NCBI GenBank assembly: GCA_024233865.1
Contig: JACKPA010000020.1
Location: forward strand, 18,104-82,103
DNA from: Leptospiraceae bacterium
GTDB lineage: Bacteria > Spirochaetota > Leptospiria > Leptospirales > Leptospiraceae
Direction: 5' to 3'
DNA length: 64,000 nucleotides
The notes beneath the pieces are model-generated. The model was not told the origin of the DNA and did not search any database. It worked only from the letters and a program-made list of their open reading frames with translations. This document shows positions 42,651-52,406 of this stretch, piece by piece; the stretch's first letter is position 1, and every line of letters starts with the position of its first letter. Made by a program: the position numbers and the translations under genes.

Positions 42651-44373
42651 GACGTCACCGCAAAAAGGCAAAGTGATTTTCGACCCTGAAATGGCAAGAT
42701 ATTTCAAAAATAAATTTCGAGAAAGATTTTGACAGATTTTTATATAGTTGGATCAGTTTCCAACTGCTATATCGTCTAAAATTCAACCCAATTCCCCTTA
42801 AAACCATCCTATTTCGCACCTTTTTTAATCCTCGAAAACGTGTTCGCCCATTTTTCCACATAGGTTTTAACTTCTCCATCAGACCTTCCACTGCTGGACG
42901 GAGATTACACAATTCTTGATATTCCGGGGTGTAATAATTATCCTCTCTATTATCCAACCATCTTCGGTTTTCATCTACTACTAAACGTGATTGATTTTTG
43001 ATAATGCTATAAATCTTTACCGCGGACAATTCGCACAAATTTTAAATCGAAGTTTGCACAAATCACCATCTTTCAATTTTTGACTTGTTGGTCGCTCGCC
43101 CATTGGACAAGATTCTATTAGACCTGATTCATCATATTCAAAATCATTGCTATTCAAATTCTTCTTCTGGCTCTTTCCACGAACATTTGTGGATAATATT
43201 TACATCGAATTTATTAGCTGTTTCTCTTACCTTCGGATGGATACCCTCCGTCCGTTATCATCGTCTCCAAACCTGTCTCTTCTTCAAATCTTCCAGACTT
43301 TCTTCCAATAAATCACTATCATCTACTATATTCTTTCACTACAACGTCCGTTATTACTTGAAATGCGTTCTTTCAGAGCAGGTCTCTGAACTGTGACATA
43401 CATAACCAAAATGTTTTTTCATTCTTGGTTCGGTAAGTCGAGTTCTGGGTCTGATGGATTCTGCATTGAACCAGATTTGATTTCATTTGAGTTAATATCT
43501 CTACCTTTTCTTGTTTTACACGTAATTGTCTTGCTAATAATCTTTCGCATTTTGTAGGATGAAGTAGCATTAATTCTTTTATCATCTTTCCATCTTGTAA
43601 CATGAATGTATAACTGCTCTGATAAATATTTTAACTTCTTCTATCTCATGCTTTCTTAAACGATGGTATTCACCATCTTCATTGGTCTATTATGAATGCA
43701 ATTCTTTGGAAATACAATTTGTTCATACTTCTTTATTTTATCAATAAATTATTAAGTTATCTTATGGAACAATGTAAACGACTCATCCTTTTGATGTTTG
43801 CCCTTATTTGAGTAGAGTCACATCTCTGTAAATCTGTGTGAATTCCCATTTCTTTAATAATAATATCACGATGGTCTTTGAACACGTTTCAAAGAAGTCT
43901 ACATTGTTTTCATATTCATATTTTGCTACTGTATAATGAAAGTTATAAAGTGTTCTTATGCAAAAGGTATATTCGTTTATATCTTGATTCCAAACGCTCT
44001 TTGATATGCATAATTCAATAAATAGTTCTCTATAGTTGAAGGTCTGTTAGATTGTGCATTTCTTTTAATATTTCTAAGGAGAATAGTATGTTTACTGGAA
44101 CATTGGGACGACTCATATTGTTACTGTACAGGGGAGCAAATACTTCTTCATCTATATTGAGAAATATGTTTTCGTAAAAATATGCTGACCAATGCTTTTT
44201 TAGAAAGCCTCGAAGTGTTGAGTTCATGTTACTTTCTGGATTGAAAAATTTCTGTTGTAGGTGTTTCTGGTTTTTTCGAAACATAGCTATCCCCTTATGT
44301 CACATTTACAGGATTGAAGATTTATTTCAACTTTTTCTTGTTATTTCTTGTTATACCTTTTTGCAGTGACGCC
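42651..44373. mobile_element. decayed insertion sequence with terminal inverted repeats
   Basis: GACGTCACCGCAAAAAGG (42651-42668) is matched by CCTTTTTGCAGTGACGCC (44356-44373), an 18-base inverted repeat with two differences. The 1.72 kb between them holds a minus-strand DDE transposase broken by frameshifts and stops. Its left end lies directly at the end of R3. The family looks like IS1182/ISNCY from conserved words in the C-terminus; exact assignment needs ISfinder. Confidence 0.8.
42655..44284 (-). pseudogene. transposase of the above IS, multiply frameshifted
   Basis: Reading minus: N-terminus at 44284 (KKHWSAYFYENIFLNIDEEV, YSNNMSRPNVPVNILFSLE), a middle in other frames (DINEYTFCIRTLYNFHYTVA), then ARQLRVKQEKVEILTQMKS and the C-terminus at 42655-43038 (YQELCNLRPAVEGLMEKLKP, RTRFRGLKKVRNRMVLRG). 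At least three frame changes occur, so no transposase is made. It reads in order along one gene, so decay was by point and small indel changes. Confidence 0.75.
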
Positions 44374-44385
44374 TACTATAATAAA

Positions 44386-44408
44386 GGTAAAACTACAGGG
44401 GTTTTACC
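44386..44408 (-). terminator. terminator of the second cyclase gene
   Basis: GGTAAAAC (44386-44393) pairs with GTTTTACC (44401-44408). On the minus strand it follows the cyclase stop by about 18 bases and is followed by TTTATTAT. Confidence 0.6.
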
Positions 44409-44426
44409 CTTACAACAAAAACATTT

Positions 44427-45980
44427 CTAAAGATAAAAGACATCAATTTCTTGGAGTTTACCACGAATAGCCACCTTATTTAGAAAGTTTATAGTAAAGC
44501 CCTTGCTGAGTTTACTCTCTGTTTGACCGGAAATTAATAAGTCTTTGCCTGTTTCTTTGCAAAGACCTTCTAGTCTTGACGCGATATTTACAGAATCACC
44601 TATTACAGTATATTCCATTCTTGACTTAGAACCAATATTGCCTGAAAGAACTTCTCCTGTATGAATTCCTATTCCAGTATGCAAGCTGGGAAAACCCATT
44701 TGGATCAATTCTTTATTGAGTAAATTTCGTTCCTCTCGCATCATAAGTCCAGCTCTCATAGCCGCTTCTGCATGATTTTGCAATGCAACGGGAACTCCAA
44801 AGATGGCAAGTATTGCATCTCCAATGTATTTATTTACTAGTCCACCCTCTTTAGTTATACAATGACTCATTCGGTCGAAATAGATATTTAATAATTCGAC
44901 TACCTTACCGGGATTCATATTTTCGGATAAAGAGGTAAAGGATCGTATGTCAGAAAATAAAATCGTAGCTACTTTGATTTCTCCACCAAGGTTTACATTT
45001 CCTTTAAGTAAATGATCTCGAACAATTGGATCAACAACTTTTCCAAACGTATCTTTTATGAATTCTTTCTCACGTAAGGACTCTGTCATTTCATTGATTT
45101 TTTCTCCTAGGAACCCAATTTCATCGTTTGATTTTACTTGTATTGACAAATCTAATTTACCTTCTGATACATTTTGTGTAATAAGTTGCATTTCTTTGAT
45201 TGGTATGGAATAAGCCTTGGATAATAGAATAGTCAATGTTATCCCTAATAACAAAAAGAATAAAACCATTATTGAAATTGAGATTATTGGAAATTGAATA
45301 TTATTTGATTGGATAATAGTAACTATTATAAAACATAAGAATACCACTGGAGTTATAGATACCGTTAAATAAAAAATAACAATTCTCGTTAAAATTGACA
45401 TTTTGATTGATTTATAATTAGAAAGCTTGGAATCGGGAAATACTGATGGAATAATTTTCCGTCGATTAATCTCATCTAAAGAATAGAAAATGAATACAAA
45501 GCATAAAAGTGAGTAAAGCACATTTCCTAAAATCATTTTTATCATCGAAAAATCAGTTAAAGACACGTTAGCCACATAAAAAGTTAAAATTCCAAGGATA
45601 AGGGCAATTGACCATCCTATGAAACCAACGCCAGCAGAGAAAATGGGAAGGTTTAAAACTCTATATTTAATTTTTTCCAATTCCGCTTTTGTTTTATATG
45701 TATTCATTCTATAAATGGGAAAGCTATAATATACCATTAAACTAATTGGAACTGCATAACTCAAAATATTTATAAAATAATAAAGCATTGGAAATTGTGT
45801 TAGCATTCCATAATAAATTTTTTGTTCTATTGAATTCATAGTTATGCTACTCATAATACTACCAAATAGTGCAACAGCAAAGTTACCCAGGACTGGCAAA
45901 AGAAAACAGGAAACAAAGAATAAAGGAGGAATAGTTATTGGTTGAATTCTACCCGTTTCTTTTACTGGAAATTCTTTCAC
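44427..45980 (-). CDS. membrane adenylate/guanylate cyclase with HAMP
   Basis: A 517-residue class III cyclase, second in the window. The GTG start at 45980 is the only good one. Residues 1-250 hold about six to seven helices in two groups, then HAMP (about 258-312) and the catalytic domain (about 325-515): metal Asp in ILFSDIRSFT and KYIGDAILAIFG, ATP-type Lys in NKYIGD and Thr in EYTVIGD, with NIASRLE. It has no large extracellular sensor, so it may sense the membrane state or a ligand in the helix bundle. Divergent from the ZorAB-like operon, sharing a 317-base gap. Confidence 0.9.
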   Translation of the reverse strand: MKEFPVKETGRIQPITIPPLFFVSCFLLPVLGNFAVALFGSIMSSITMNSIEQKIYYGMLTQFPMLYYFINILSYAVPISLMVYYSFPIYRMNTYKTKAELEKIKYRVLNLPIFSAGVGFIGWSIALILGILTFYVANVSLTDFSMIKMILGNVLYSLLCFVFIFYSLDEINRRKIIPSVFPDSKLSNYKSIKMSILTRIVIFYLTVSITPVVFLCFIIVTIIQSNNIQFPIISISIMVLFFLLLGITLTILLSKAYSIPIKEMQLITQNVSEGKLDLSIQVKSNDEIGFLGEKINEMTESLREKEFIKDTFGKVVDPIVRDHLLKGNVNLGGEIKVATILFSDIRSFTSLSENMNPGKVVELLNIYFDRMSHCITKEGGLVNKYIGDAILAIFGVPVALQNHAEAAMRAGLMMREERNLLNKELIQMGFPSLHTGIGIHTGEVLSGNIGSKSRMEYTVIGDSVNIASRLEGLCKETGKDLLISGQTESKLSKGFTINFLNKVAIRGKLQEIDVFYL

Positions 45981-46297
45981 GTTGTATCACTCTTTTTTAA
46001 ATATGCGGTCAACCCTTGATGGGTGTATAAAATTAAAAACCTGATAACAATAGGTTTTAAATCCTAATCTTGTTTATCTTACAAATCATGTCTATATAAT
46101 TTTTTTAGATATTGTTGATTAGTTTCATACCGGAGAAGCGACTTTCCTATATGAACAAACCAATTTAATTGACAGTTTTTATTTCTTTAATACCATAGGT
46201 AGGAATTAGAATTGGAGAACTCCTTTATGAAAAATGCTATCAGCTGGTTGCAGCTTTCATAATTGAAAAATAGATTGAACTTGAAAAAGAGGACCTA
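45981..46297. other. 317-base divergent promoter region
   Basis: Between a cyclase gene (minus) and the ZorA-like gene (plus). It holds a sigma70-like promoter and an 11-codon ORF (46234-46269 region) with a GGAG site. No other gene is seen. Confidence 0.5.
46169..46196 (+). promoter_or_regulatory. candidate promoter of the ZorAB-like pair
   Basis: TTGACA (46169-46174), 16-base spacer, TACCAT (46191-46196), about 100 bases before the TTG start of the ZorA-like gene. The -10 is imperfect. A GGAGAACTCC palindrome and a short leader-like ORF follow. Confidence 0.4.
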
Positions 46298-47920
46298 TTG
46301 TTAAATTTTGCCGGAATTTTGATTGAAAAGCTCTTTTACCTGAAAAAACAAAGGGCTAAAGTTTATAGAATAAACCTTCGTTCTATTGCCAATTGGATGT
46401 TTTTATCTTTTTCGGTTTTTGGTGGAATTGTTTGGTTTGTTGGCTATAAGGAAGTATACCAGTCCGTTTTACAGAATTCCTTCCAACCTTACATTAGTGC
46501 TATTTATTTCATTATCATTTTGTTTTATCTAAGAGTTTTGATTTTGGTTGTTCGGGAAGTTCGAAATTCGATAGACTTTGAAGTTGACACCGTAATTTTG
46601 AAAGAAAACGCATCAAGTATTGTTCAAACCCAATTTAACGAACCATTGGAACTTTACCATAAATTAGTCCAAAATTTGGAAGAAGATAAAGCAAGGCAAA
46701 TCATCCACCAAATTGCCCAGATTAAAATTAATCGTGGAAGTGTAAACCGAGACATTCTAGAAGATATTTTGGATGAAACCGGTCTTTCGGTAAATCCTAC
46801 AATTCATGGATATATTCAGTCTTTTGTATTGTTGGGATTAATGGGAACGGTTATTGGTTTGATGCTTTCTGTTTATCACTTGCAGCAAGGATTCCTTGAA
46901 CCTTTAAAGGCTAGAGATTTAAAAAATTTCTACATGATATTTGAAGGAATGACTGGTGCTTTTGGCACAACCTTAGTTGGAATTATCGCAACCGTTGTAT
47001 TGAATATCACATCAGCAAGAGCATTTATCTTCTTTGAGCAAAGCATAAATAGACTAAGAGAAACGATTAGAGTATATGTTTTGCCATTGTTTACTAGCGA
47101 TAATTCGGAAACTATTATGACAGATATCAGGAGAGATTTCCTAAATATGTCCGAAAAAATAGGCTATCTAACGGATAGATTAATGATACAATCCGAAAGG
47201 TATGAGTTGTTTCAAAGTTCATTTTCTTCTGCCGTAATTGATTTCAAAAAGGCTTCTCAAAGTTATTCCCTAACAACGGAAAGCATCCATGTAGTTCAAA
47301 AAGAAGTTTCCGATGCGGTAAGCAATTTGCAGGCAACCATTTATGATTTGAATCTGTTTGTCAGAGAGTTTCGACACAAATTCCAAGAGAATTTTGAAAA
47401 GCAATATACGGTTATGGAACATTCGGGAGACAGAATTTCCGGACTTGTAAAGATATTGGATAAAAACCATCAAGCCAATTCTCAAGTAGTGGGTATTTTG
47501 GAACACTTTAGTACGAAAATTCAAAATTCATTTAGCGATTTGTCTGTTGCAATGGTAAATATCTTTAACCAAAACGCAAAAAATATGGAAGGACAATTTG
47601 GTGTTTTGTATAGGCAGTTTGAAGATTCGAATCAAAAAATCCTAAAGTTAGTTTACGATAGGTTGCTAGAAGTCCATGATTCGATAGACAAACAGTTAGA
47701 GAGTTTTGTGCTAAACAGCGAATCTTTAAAAGGCAATATTGACAAGGCAAGTAGTGCTTACGCATCCAATACGGAAAAAATATCTATCGAAATTATTTAT
47801 AAACTGGAAAAAATGTATAGAGAGTTACTGGAATTTGTAACGGGATTTGTTCAAAAAAATTCCCAAGGACTTCAAAATAGTATTGATAGCTTAAATCAAA
47901 CTATCAAAGATTTAAAGTAA
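46298..47920 (+). CDS. MotA/ExbB-type stator protein with long coiled tail (ZorA-like)
   Basis: A 540-residue membrane protein. Helices lie at about residues 28-48 and 60-90, and two in the conserved MotA/TolQ/ExbB core: YIQSFVLLGLMGTVIGLMLS and GAFGTTLVGIIATVVLN. Residues about 260-540 are a long helical, coiled-coil-like cytoplasmic tail. This layout (stator core plus a long tail) is that of ZorA of the Zorya phage-defence system, more than MotA. The start is TTG with GAGG 5-6 bases before it. The partner (OmpA/MotB type) starts 2 bases after its stop. No ZorC/ZorD/ZorE follows, so the role here is open: defence remnant, or a non-flagellar proton-driven motor. Confidence 0.75.
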   Translation: MLNFAGILIEKLFYLKKQRAKVYRINLRSIANWMFLSFSVFGGIVWFVGYKEVYQSVLQNSFQPYISAIYFIIILFYLRVLILVVREVRNSIDFEVDTVILKENASSIVQTQFNEPLELYHKLVQNLEEDKARQIIHQIAQIKINRGSVNRDILEDILDETGLSVNPTIHGYIQSFVLLGLMGTVIGLMLSVYHLQQGFLEPLKARDLKNFYMIFEGMTGAFGTTLVGIIATVVLNITSARAFIFFEQSINRLRETIRVYVLPLFTSDNSETIMTDIRRDFLNMSEKIGYLTDRLMIQSERYELFQSSFSSAVIDFKKASQSYSLTTESIHVVQKEVSDAVSNLQATIYDLNLFVREFRHKFQENFEKQYTVMEHSGDRISGLVKILDKNHQANSQVVGILEHFSTKIQNSFSDLSVAMVNIFNQNAKNMEGQFGVLYRQFEDSNQKILKLVYDRLLEVHDSIDKQLESFVLNSESLKGNIDKASSAYASNTEKISIEIIYKLEKMYRELLEFVTGFVQKNSQGLQNSIDSLNQTIKDLK

Positions 47921-47922
47921 AA

Positions 47923-48630
47923 ATGTCAAAAACAAAACTTCCTACCATTAATTATTGGCCAGCTTTTAGTGACGTAGCAATTTCCTTGTTTTTTATTGTA
48001 ATGGTAGCTTTGGTTTTCCAATTGATGAAAATCAATTTTGACAGGGAAATTGAAGATGAGATGCAAAAGAGGTTTTATCTCTTTCAAGAAAAGATGAAAG
48101 ATCAAGAATTGACACGTTTGGGAATGGAGCAGGGTGAAATCAAGGTGAAAAGGGACGGTTTCGATATAAAAGTTTCTTTTGGAGCTAATGTATTATTTGA
48201 TACAATGCAAAAAGATTTAAAAGAAAACGGATTGAACCTAATGAACGCGTTTACAAAAATACTGCTACAGATGTACAACAATCGCAGCTCTGACATTTTA
48301 CCAGAAATTCAGGTAGAAGGGCACACCGACAGTAAGTCTATCGCGGCTGGATATTCGAACTTATTCCCTTCCAACTGGGAACTTTCGTCAGCAAGAGCTA
48401 TTACCGTAGTAAAATTTATTCAAACTTCTGGAATTGAACCGGATGAAAACCACAAAAGGCTATTGTCAGCTCGGGGATTCAATGCCTACGATTATGTAGC
48501 CAAAGAAAAGGATTCCAAAGGCGAGGTTGTACCAGGGAGTGAAGACTTAAATCGTAGGATCGATATAATCTTGCACTACGAAAAAGAAAAGATCAAAAAT
48601 TATTTGGACACCAAGATGTTTAATCAATAG
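47923..48630 (+). CDS. MotB/OmpA-domain stator partner (ZorB-like)
   Basis: A 235-residue protein. One N-terminal helix (residues 10-32, NYWPAFSDVAISLFFIVMVA) carries an Asp (SDV) that could be the proton-bearing residue of MotB. The C-terminal half is an OmpA-type peptidoglycan-binding domain: VEGHTDSKSIA, NWELSSARAITVVKFI and NRRIDIIL. It is translationally next to the ZorA-like gene (2-base gap). The pair together look like a proton-driven, cell-wall-anchored stator. The MITE-like repeat R1 copy B starts 1 base after its stop. Confidence 0.8.
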   Translation: MSKTKLPTINYWPAFSDVAISLFFIVMVALVFQLMKINFDREIEDEMQKRFYLFQEKMKDQELTRLGMEQGEIKVKRDGFDIKVSFGANVLFDTMQKDLKENGLNLMNAFTKILLQMYNNRSSDILPEIQVEGHTDSKSIAAGYSNLFPSNWELSSARAITVVKFIQTSGIEPDENHKRLLSARGFNAYDYVAKEKDSKGEVVPGSEDLNRRIDIILHYEKEKIKNYLDTKMFNQ

Positions 48631-48724
48631 CTAAGTAATACAGCATAAGTTTTTGTAAAGTACCACAGCCATCTTGGCTGTAATTTTACAGGCTGGAAGC
48701 CTGTAGTACTTTTCTTTTTCTTTC
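48631..48724 (+). repeat. dispersed repeat R1, copy B
   Basis: Two internal palindromes: CAGCCATCTTGGCTG and ACAGGCTGGAAGCCTGT, then a T-rich tail that may terminate transcription of the ZorAB-like operon. Left half matches copy C (CTAAGTAATA.AGCATAAG and onward). Confidence 0.8.
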
Positions 48725-48749
48725 GTATGTGCTTAATTTACCAACATGT

Positions 48750-49823
48750 CTAATTTACTTGCTTTAAAGGACAACTGAGAAGGAATGGTTCAAAAACCTG
48801 CCCGATTATGAGTTTACCTTTATAAGAAATTCCCGTGCTGGATGCTGATATTTCTTCACCATCACTACTGAAAATTTCTTCTAAGTTGCCATCATAATCA
48901 AAACGAAAAATCTGGCTAGGTGAGGTTACTTTTCCATTTTTAGAGTGTCTTAAAAATCGAAAAAGTGATTTATGAGCTCCTACCAATATAGTTCCTGATT
49001 CTTCTTCTTCCAAATTGTCAGCACCCGAATTTATATCAATTTCCTTTATTAATTTTAATTTCGGAGGACTATTTTTCTGATTAATGATTTCAAATTGCAT
49101 AACTTTTTCATCTATCGTAGATGCCCAATAAAGAATTTCTTTATTATCTTTTTTAGTGATCAAAATTCCATTTCCGAGTACGGTTTGGGGTAAAAGAAGC
49201 GTCCATGCACTTCCGTCAAAATAGGATATTTTGGAAGATCGAATTCGAAATACATCAATCATTAATTTTTTAAAATACGAACCTTTAGGATGATCATTAG
49301 AGACAAAAATCCTACCGTCCGGAAGAACAAACAAATCATTAGGACTTTCAAGGGCAGCATCCTCAAGAGTTGATTCGTGTTTCAAATTATTTTTGTCAAC
49401 GGAAAAGACTTCGATAGAATGTTTGTCATTATCTAAGTCCTTATGCGAAATCGCATAAAGTTTCAGTTTTCCATTCACTTTTACGAGATGAATACCATGC
49501 GGACGAAACCTTTTCGGATATTTAGCAATCGCTTTTTTAGTTCTTAAGATTGGTTCGTTAAGATTTACCATAAAAATCTCTCCGGTTTTTCCCTCGATTC
49601 TTCTTTCATGGCTAGATACATAGAGTATCCCATTTTCTCTATCCAATGCCATGTCTTCCGGTCCGGGAATACCACCGATTTTTTCACATTTATCCGTATT
49701 TTTTGGAGAGACATGAGCGAAGCAATTCAATACAAATTGGATTAACAAAAGTCCAAGCGTACTGCTTAATAATCTTTTTGATATTTGTAGAAGTTTTAAT
49801 TTGTTCTTAATGCTGAAATTCAT
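48750..49823 (-). CDS. paraoxonase/SMP-30-like beta-propeller lipoprotein
   Basis: A 357-residue exported protein. The signal (residues about 14-34) ends FVLNC, a possible lipobox. The body has propeller motifs: GGIPGPEDMALDRENGILYV, FRPHGIHLVK, LESPNDLFVLPDGRIFVSND and NSGADNLEEEESG. PHG and NDL are the calcium-site words of the paraoxonase/arylesterase and gluconolactonase families, so it is probably an esterase or lactonase. It overlaps the upstream SpoIIE gene by 4 bases (ATGA). Substrate unknown. Confidence 0.8.
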   Translation of the reverse strand: MNFSIKNKLKLLQISKRLLSSTLGLLLIQFVLNCFAHVSPKNTDKCEKIGGIPGPEDMALDRENGILYVSSHERRIEGKTGEIFMVNLNEPILRTKKAIAKYPKRFRPHGIHLVKVNGKLKLYAISHKDLDNDKHSIEVFSVDKNNLKHESTLEDAALESPNDLFVLPDGRIFVSNDHPKGSYFKKLMIDVFRIRSSKISYFDGSAWTLLLPQTVLGNGILITKKDNKEILYWASTIDEKVMQFEIINQKNSPPKLKLIKEIDINSGADNLEEEESGTILVGAHKSLFRFLRHSKNGKVTSPSQIFRFDYDGNLEEIFSSDGEEISASSTGISYKGKLIIGQVFEPFLLSCPLKQVN

Positions 49824-52183
49824 TTTTGCTTTTTTAATCGACTTTCAATTAATGCAAGGTTCCTTTGTAGATTTTTGTTATTTTGATTTAATTCCACACC
49901 TTCTTTTAGGACTTTGTGGGCATCTTCAAGCTTTCCCATACGATAGTAGGCTATTCCGAGAGAATTTTTTACTATTGAATTTTTTGAATCTTTTTGGTTT
50001 AGATCGAGTAATAGTTCCAGAGCTTCCATATAAGAATTTTTTTTCAGGAAGTTTAAAGCCTTTGTTTGCATAATTTTGATTTCCTCTGCTTCTTTTCCCT
50101 TTTCATTTCCCGGAAGTTGTCTTGCCTCAATCCGAATGCTTTCTTCCACTTTTTGCTTTGAATCAATGGGATAAAGGAACTCAATACATAATACGGCTCT
50201 ATCGTCATTGGCAGGATTACCTTCACAAAAACTGTCCACATCTGCTATCAATCCGTCTACAAATTCTTTAGGATTTAAATGCATATATCTGGTTGTGTAT
50301 TCAATCAATCGATCATATTCATAAAATTCTTTTTGTCGATTTCGAGCCTCTGGAATACCATCGGTTAATAAAAGAATTTTATCTCCCGGCTCTAATTTTA
50401 CGCTTAAAGTTTCGTAATTACTTTCTTCCAAAATACCAATCATAAAACCAACGGTATCCAGGTGTTCTATTTGTTTTGTTTTTTTTCGATACAAAATGGC
50501 AGCGTGATGTCCTGCATTTGTGTAGGTAAATTCACCCGTTTTAAAATCTAAGATTCCATAGTAGGCAGTAAGGTAGTAGTCCAAATCTCCAATCAATTTG
50601 AAAATTTCTTTGTTTACTCGCGAACATATTTCACCAGTGGTAAGTCCTTGTATGGAATTGGAATTGAAAGAAACTTTTACCATCGCCGTTATCAGAGCTG
50701 CCGGAACTCCATGTCCGGAAACATCAGCCATCAGGAATCCGTAGGTGTGGTCGTTTATAGGAATAATATCATAGATGTCTCCTCCAACACTATCCATAGA
50801 GTTGTATTGGGAACCGAGACTAAGTTCTTTCATTTGAGGATAGTCTTTTTCGGAAGGAATGATGCTTAGTTGAATCCGTCTTGCCATATTCAAATCTCTC
50901 GTCATTTCTTCATTTTTTTGAAGCAGTTCTTCGTTTGCTTTGTTTAATTCCAGTGTTCTTTCTTGGACTTTCCTTTCCAAATTCTCGTTGTATTCTCGAA
51001 TGGTTAGGTTTTGTGCTTGAATTTGTTCAAAACTTTCTTTTAGTTTGTGAGACATCTGGTTGAAATTTTCTGCCAAAACTCCAATTTCATCTTTTGTTTC
51101 TACTTTTGCAGTTACTGCCAGATTACCGCTTTTCATTTCATTGATGCTAAGCATTAAATTGTTGATAGGTTTACTAATAAACTGGCTTACCTTCAAAGAA
51201 ATTCCAACCATAATCAAAGACGTTAATAAAACAGTAAAAATAATGATATTTCGAATCAAATACAAACTTTCGTTTACTTCTTCTATGTAAGCTGTTGTTA
51301 CAACAATCCAGTCAATTTCTGGAATATATTTATAATAGGCTATTTTTTCCCTTCGTTTTTGCTCGTTCGGATTCTTCCAATCATAAAAGATTTTCCCATT
51401 TTTATTTTTAATAATCTCGCGAATAAAGTAGTTTCCATTGGAATCCTGAGAATCATAAACATTACTTGTCCCTAACTGGGGATGTATAATCAAGTTTCCT
51501 TCGCTATCCATCAAATAAACATAACCACTTTGTCGAATTTTTAGGGATAGAATTTCTTGCTTAAAATCTTCAGGATTCACAAGAGAATTAAATTCTTCTT
51601 TGTAAGAAGATGCCCATACAATTAAGTCCCATGGCTCGAAATAATCCAAACCAGCAGCTTTTAATCTTTCTTTTTCCTCACCTGGATTTTTCCACAAATA
51701 ATCCAAGTAAGTATCTCTGGGAGTCCCTTCTTTCAGAGATTTTGCAATATCCATAGCTTTCTGCATAAAGGGAGCCTTGCTTACATCTTTGCCTTCTGCT
51801 TTGGGGTGAATTACGATGACACCGTTTCCGGACACTCCAGCCAAATAACCGGTTGTTCCGATCTTCATATAATTAGAGTCTAAAAAAATATTTTTAACTT
51901 GGTTGTACGCGACTTCTTTGGAAATTTTGCCATTTTTATATTGTTCGTAATAATACTGAGCTACTGATTTACTTTTGTCTGCGATTGTTTTTAAGTGATT
52001 TTTTACGGAAGAATTTATTGCCGTTTTAACGGTTTGAACCGAACCATTGGTAATATTTTCCAGTTCCGAATTTAAGTTATCTTGTACAACATTTTTAATT
52101 AAATAATAAAGAATGCTTCCACTTAATAAAACGATTAATAAAAAAATTCCGTTGGTTAGAAGTAATTTATGTTTAACGTTCAT
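49820..52183 (-). CDS. SpoIIE-type serine phosphatase with Cache sensor, HAMP and TPR
   Basis: A 787-residue sensor phosphatase. Transmembrane helix 1 (about residues 8-30), extracellular dCache (about 35-315), helix 2, HAMP (about 335-385), a coiled coil, then PP2C/SpoIIE (about 440-650): GGDIYDIIPINDHTYGFLMAD, DVSGHGVPAAL, GHHAAILYRKK and LLTDGIPEARN. C-terminal TPR-like repeats (about 685-787). The start is ATG 52183; a TTG at 52204 is possible. It may dephosphorylate a STAS protein such as the one at 16046 in a partner-switching pathway. It overlaps the propeller gene by 4 bases. Divergent from the helicase gene. Confidence 0.9.
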   Translation of the reverse strand: MNVKHKLLLTNGIFLLIVLLSGSILYYLIKNVVQDNLNSELENITNGSVQTVKTAINSSVKNHLKTIADKSKSVAQYYYEQYKNGKISKEVAYNQVKNIFLDSNYMKIGTTGYLAGVSGNGVIVIHPKAEGKDVSKAPFMQKAMDIAKSLKEGTPRDTYLDYLWKNPGEEKERLKAAGLDYFEPWDLIVWASSYKEEFNSLVNPEDFKQEILSLKIRQSGYVYLMDSEGNLIIHPQLGTSNVYDSQDSNGNYFIREIIKNKNGKIFYDWKNPNEQKRREKIAYYKYIPEIDWIVVTTAYIEEVNESLYLIRNIIIFTVLLTSLIMVGISLKVSQFISKPINNLMLSINEMKSGNLAVTAKVETKDEIGVLAENFNQMSHKLKESFEQIQAQNLTIREYNENLERKVQERTLELNKANEELLQKNEEMTRDLNMARRIQLSIIPSEKDYPQMKELSLGSQYNSMDSVGGDIYDIIPINDHTYGFLMADVSGHGVPAALITAMVKVSFNSNSIQGLTTGEICSRVNKEIFKLIGDLDYYLTAYYGILDFKTGEFTYTNAGHHAAILYRKKTKQIEHLDTVGFMIGILEESNYETLSVKLEPGDKILLLTDGIPEARNRQKEFYEYDRLIEYTTRYMHLNPKEFVDGLIADVDSFCEGNPANDDRAVLCIEFLYPIDSKQKVEESIRIEARQLPGNEKGKEAEEIKIMQTKALNFLKKNSYMEALELLLDLNQKDSKNSIVKNSLGIAYYRMGKLEDAHKVLKEGVELNQNNKNLQRNLALIESRLKKQK

Positions 52184-52406
52184 CTTAAACGAAATATCCT
52201 GCAAATGTTATTCCAACATCATAAAAAGCAATTGTATGCTAATTTATTTATCCATGATTTTGAGACCGGAAAATTTCTTCAAGAACTTTTTAAGCATCCC
52301 TTCAAAATTATAAGGTAGAGAGGGAATAAGAAGCTTTTAATTTTGGTTAAAACTAAAAGTCATATTTTATTATTGACCGAATTAGTGCTAAGGAAATCAT
52401 TTTCCC

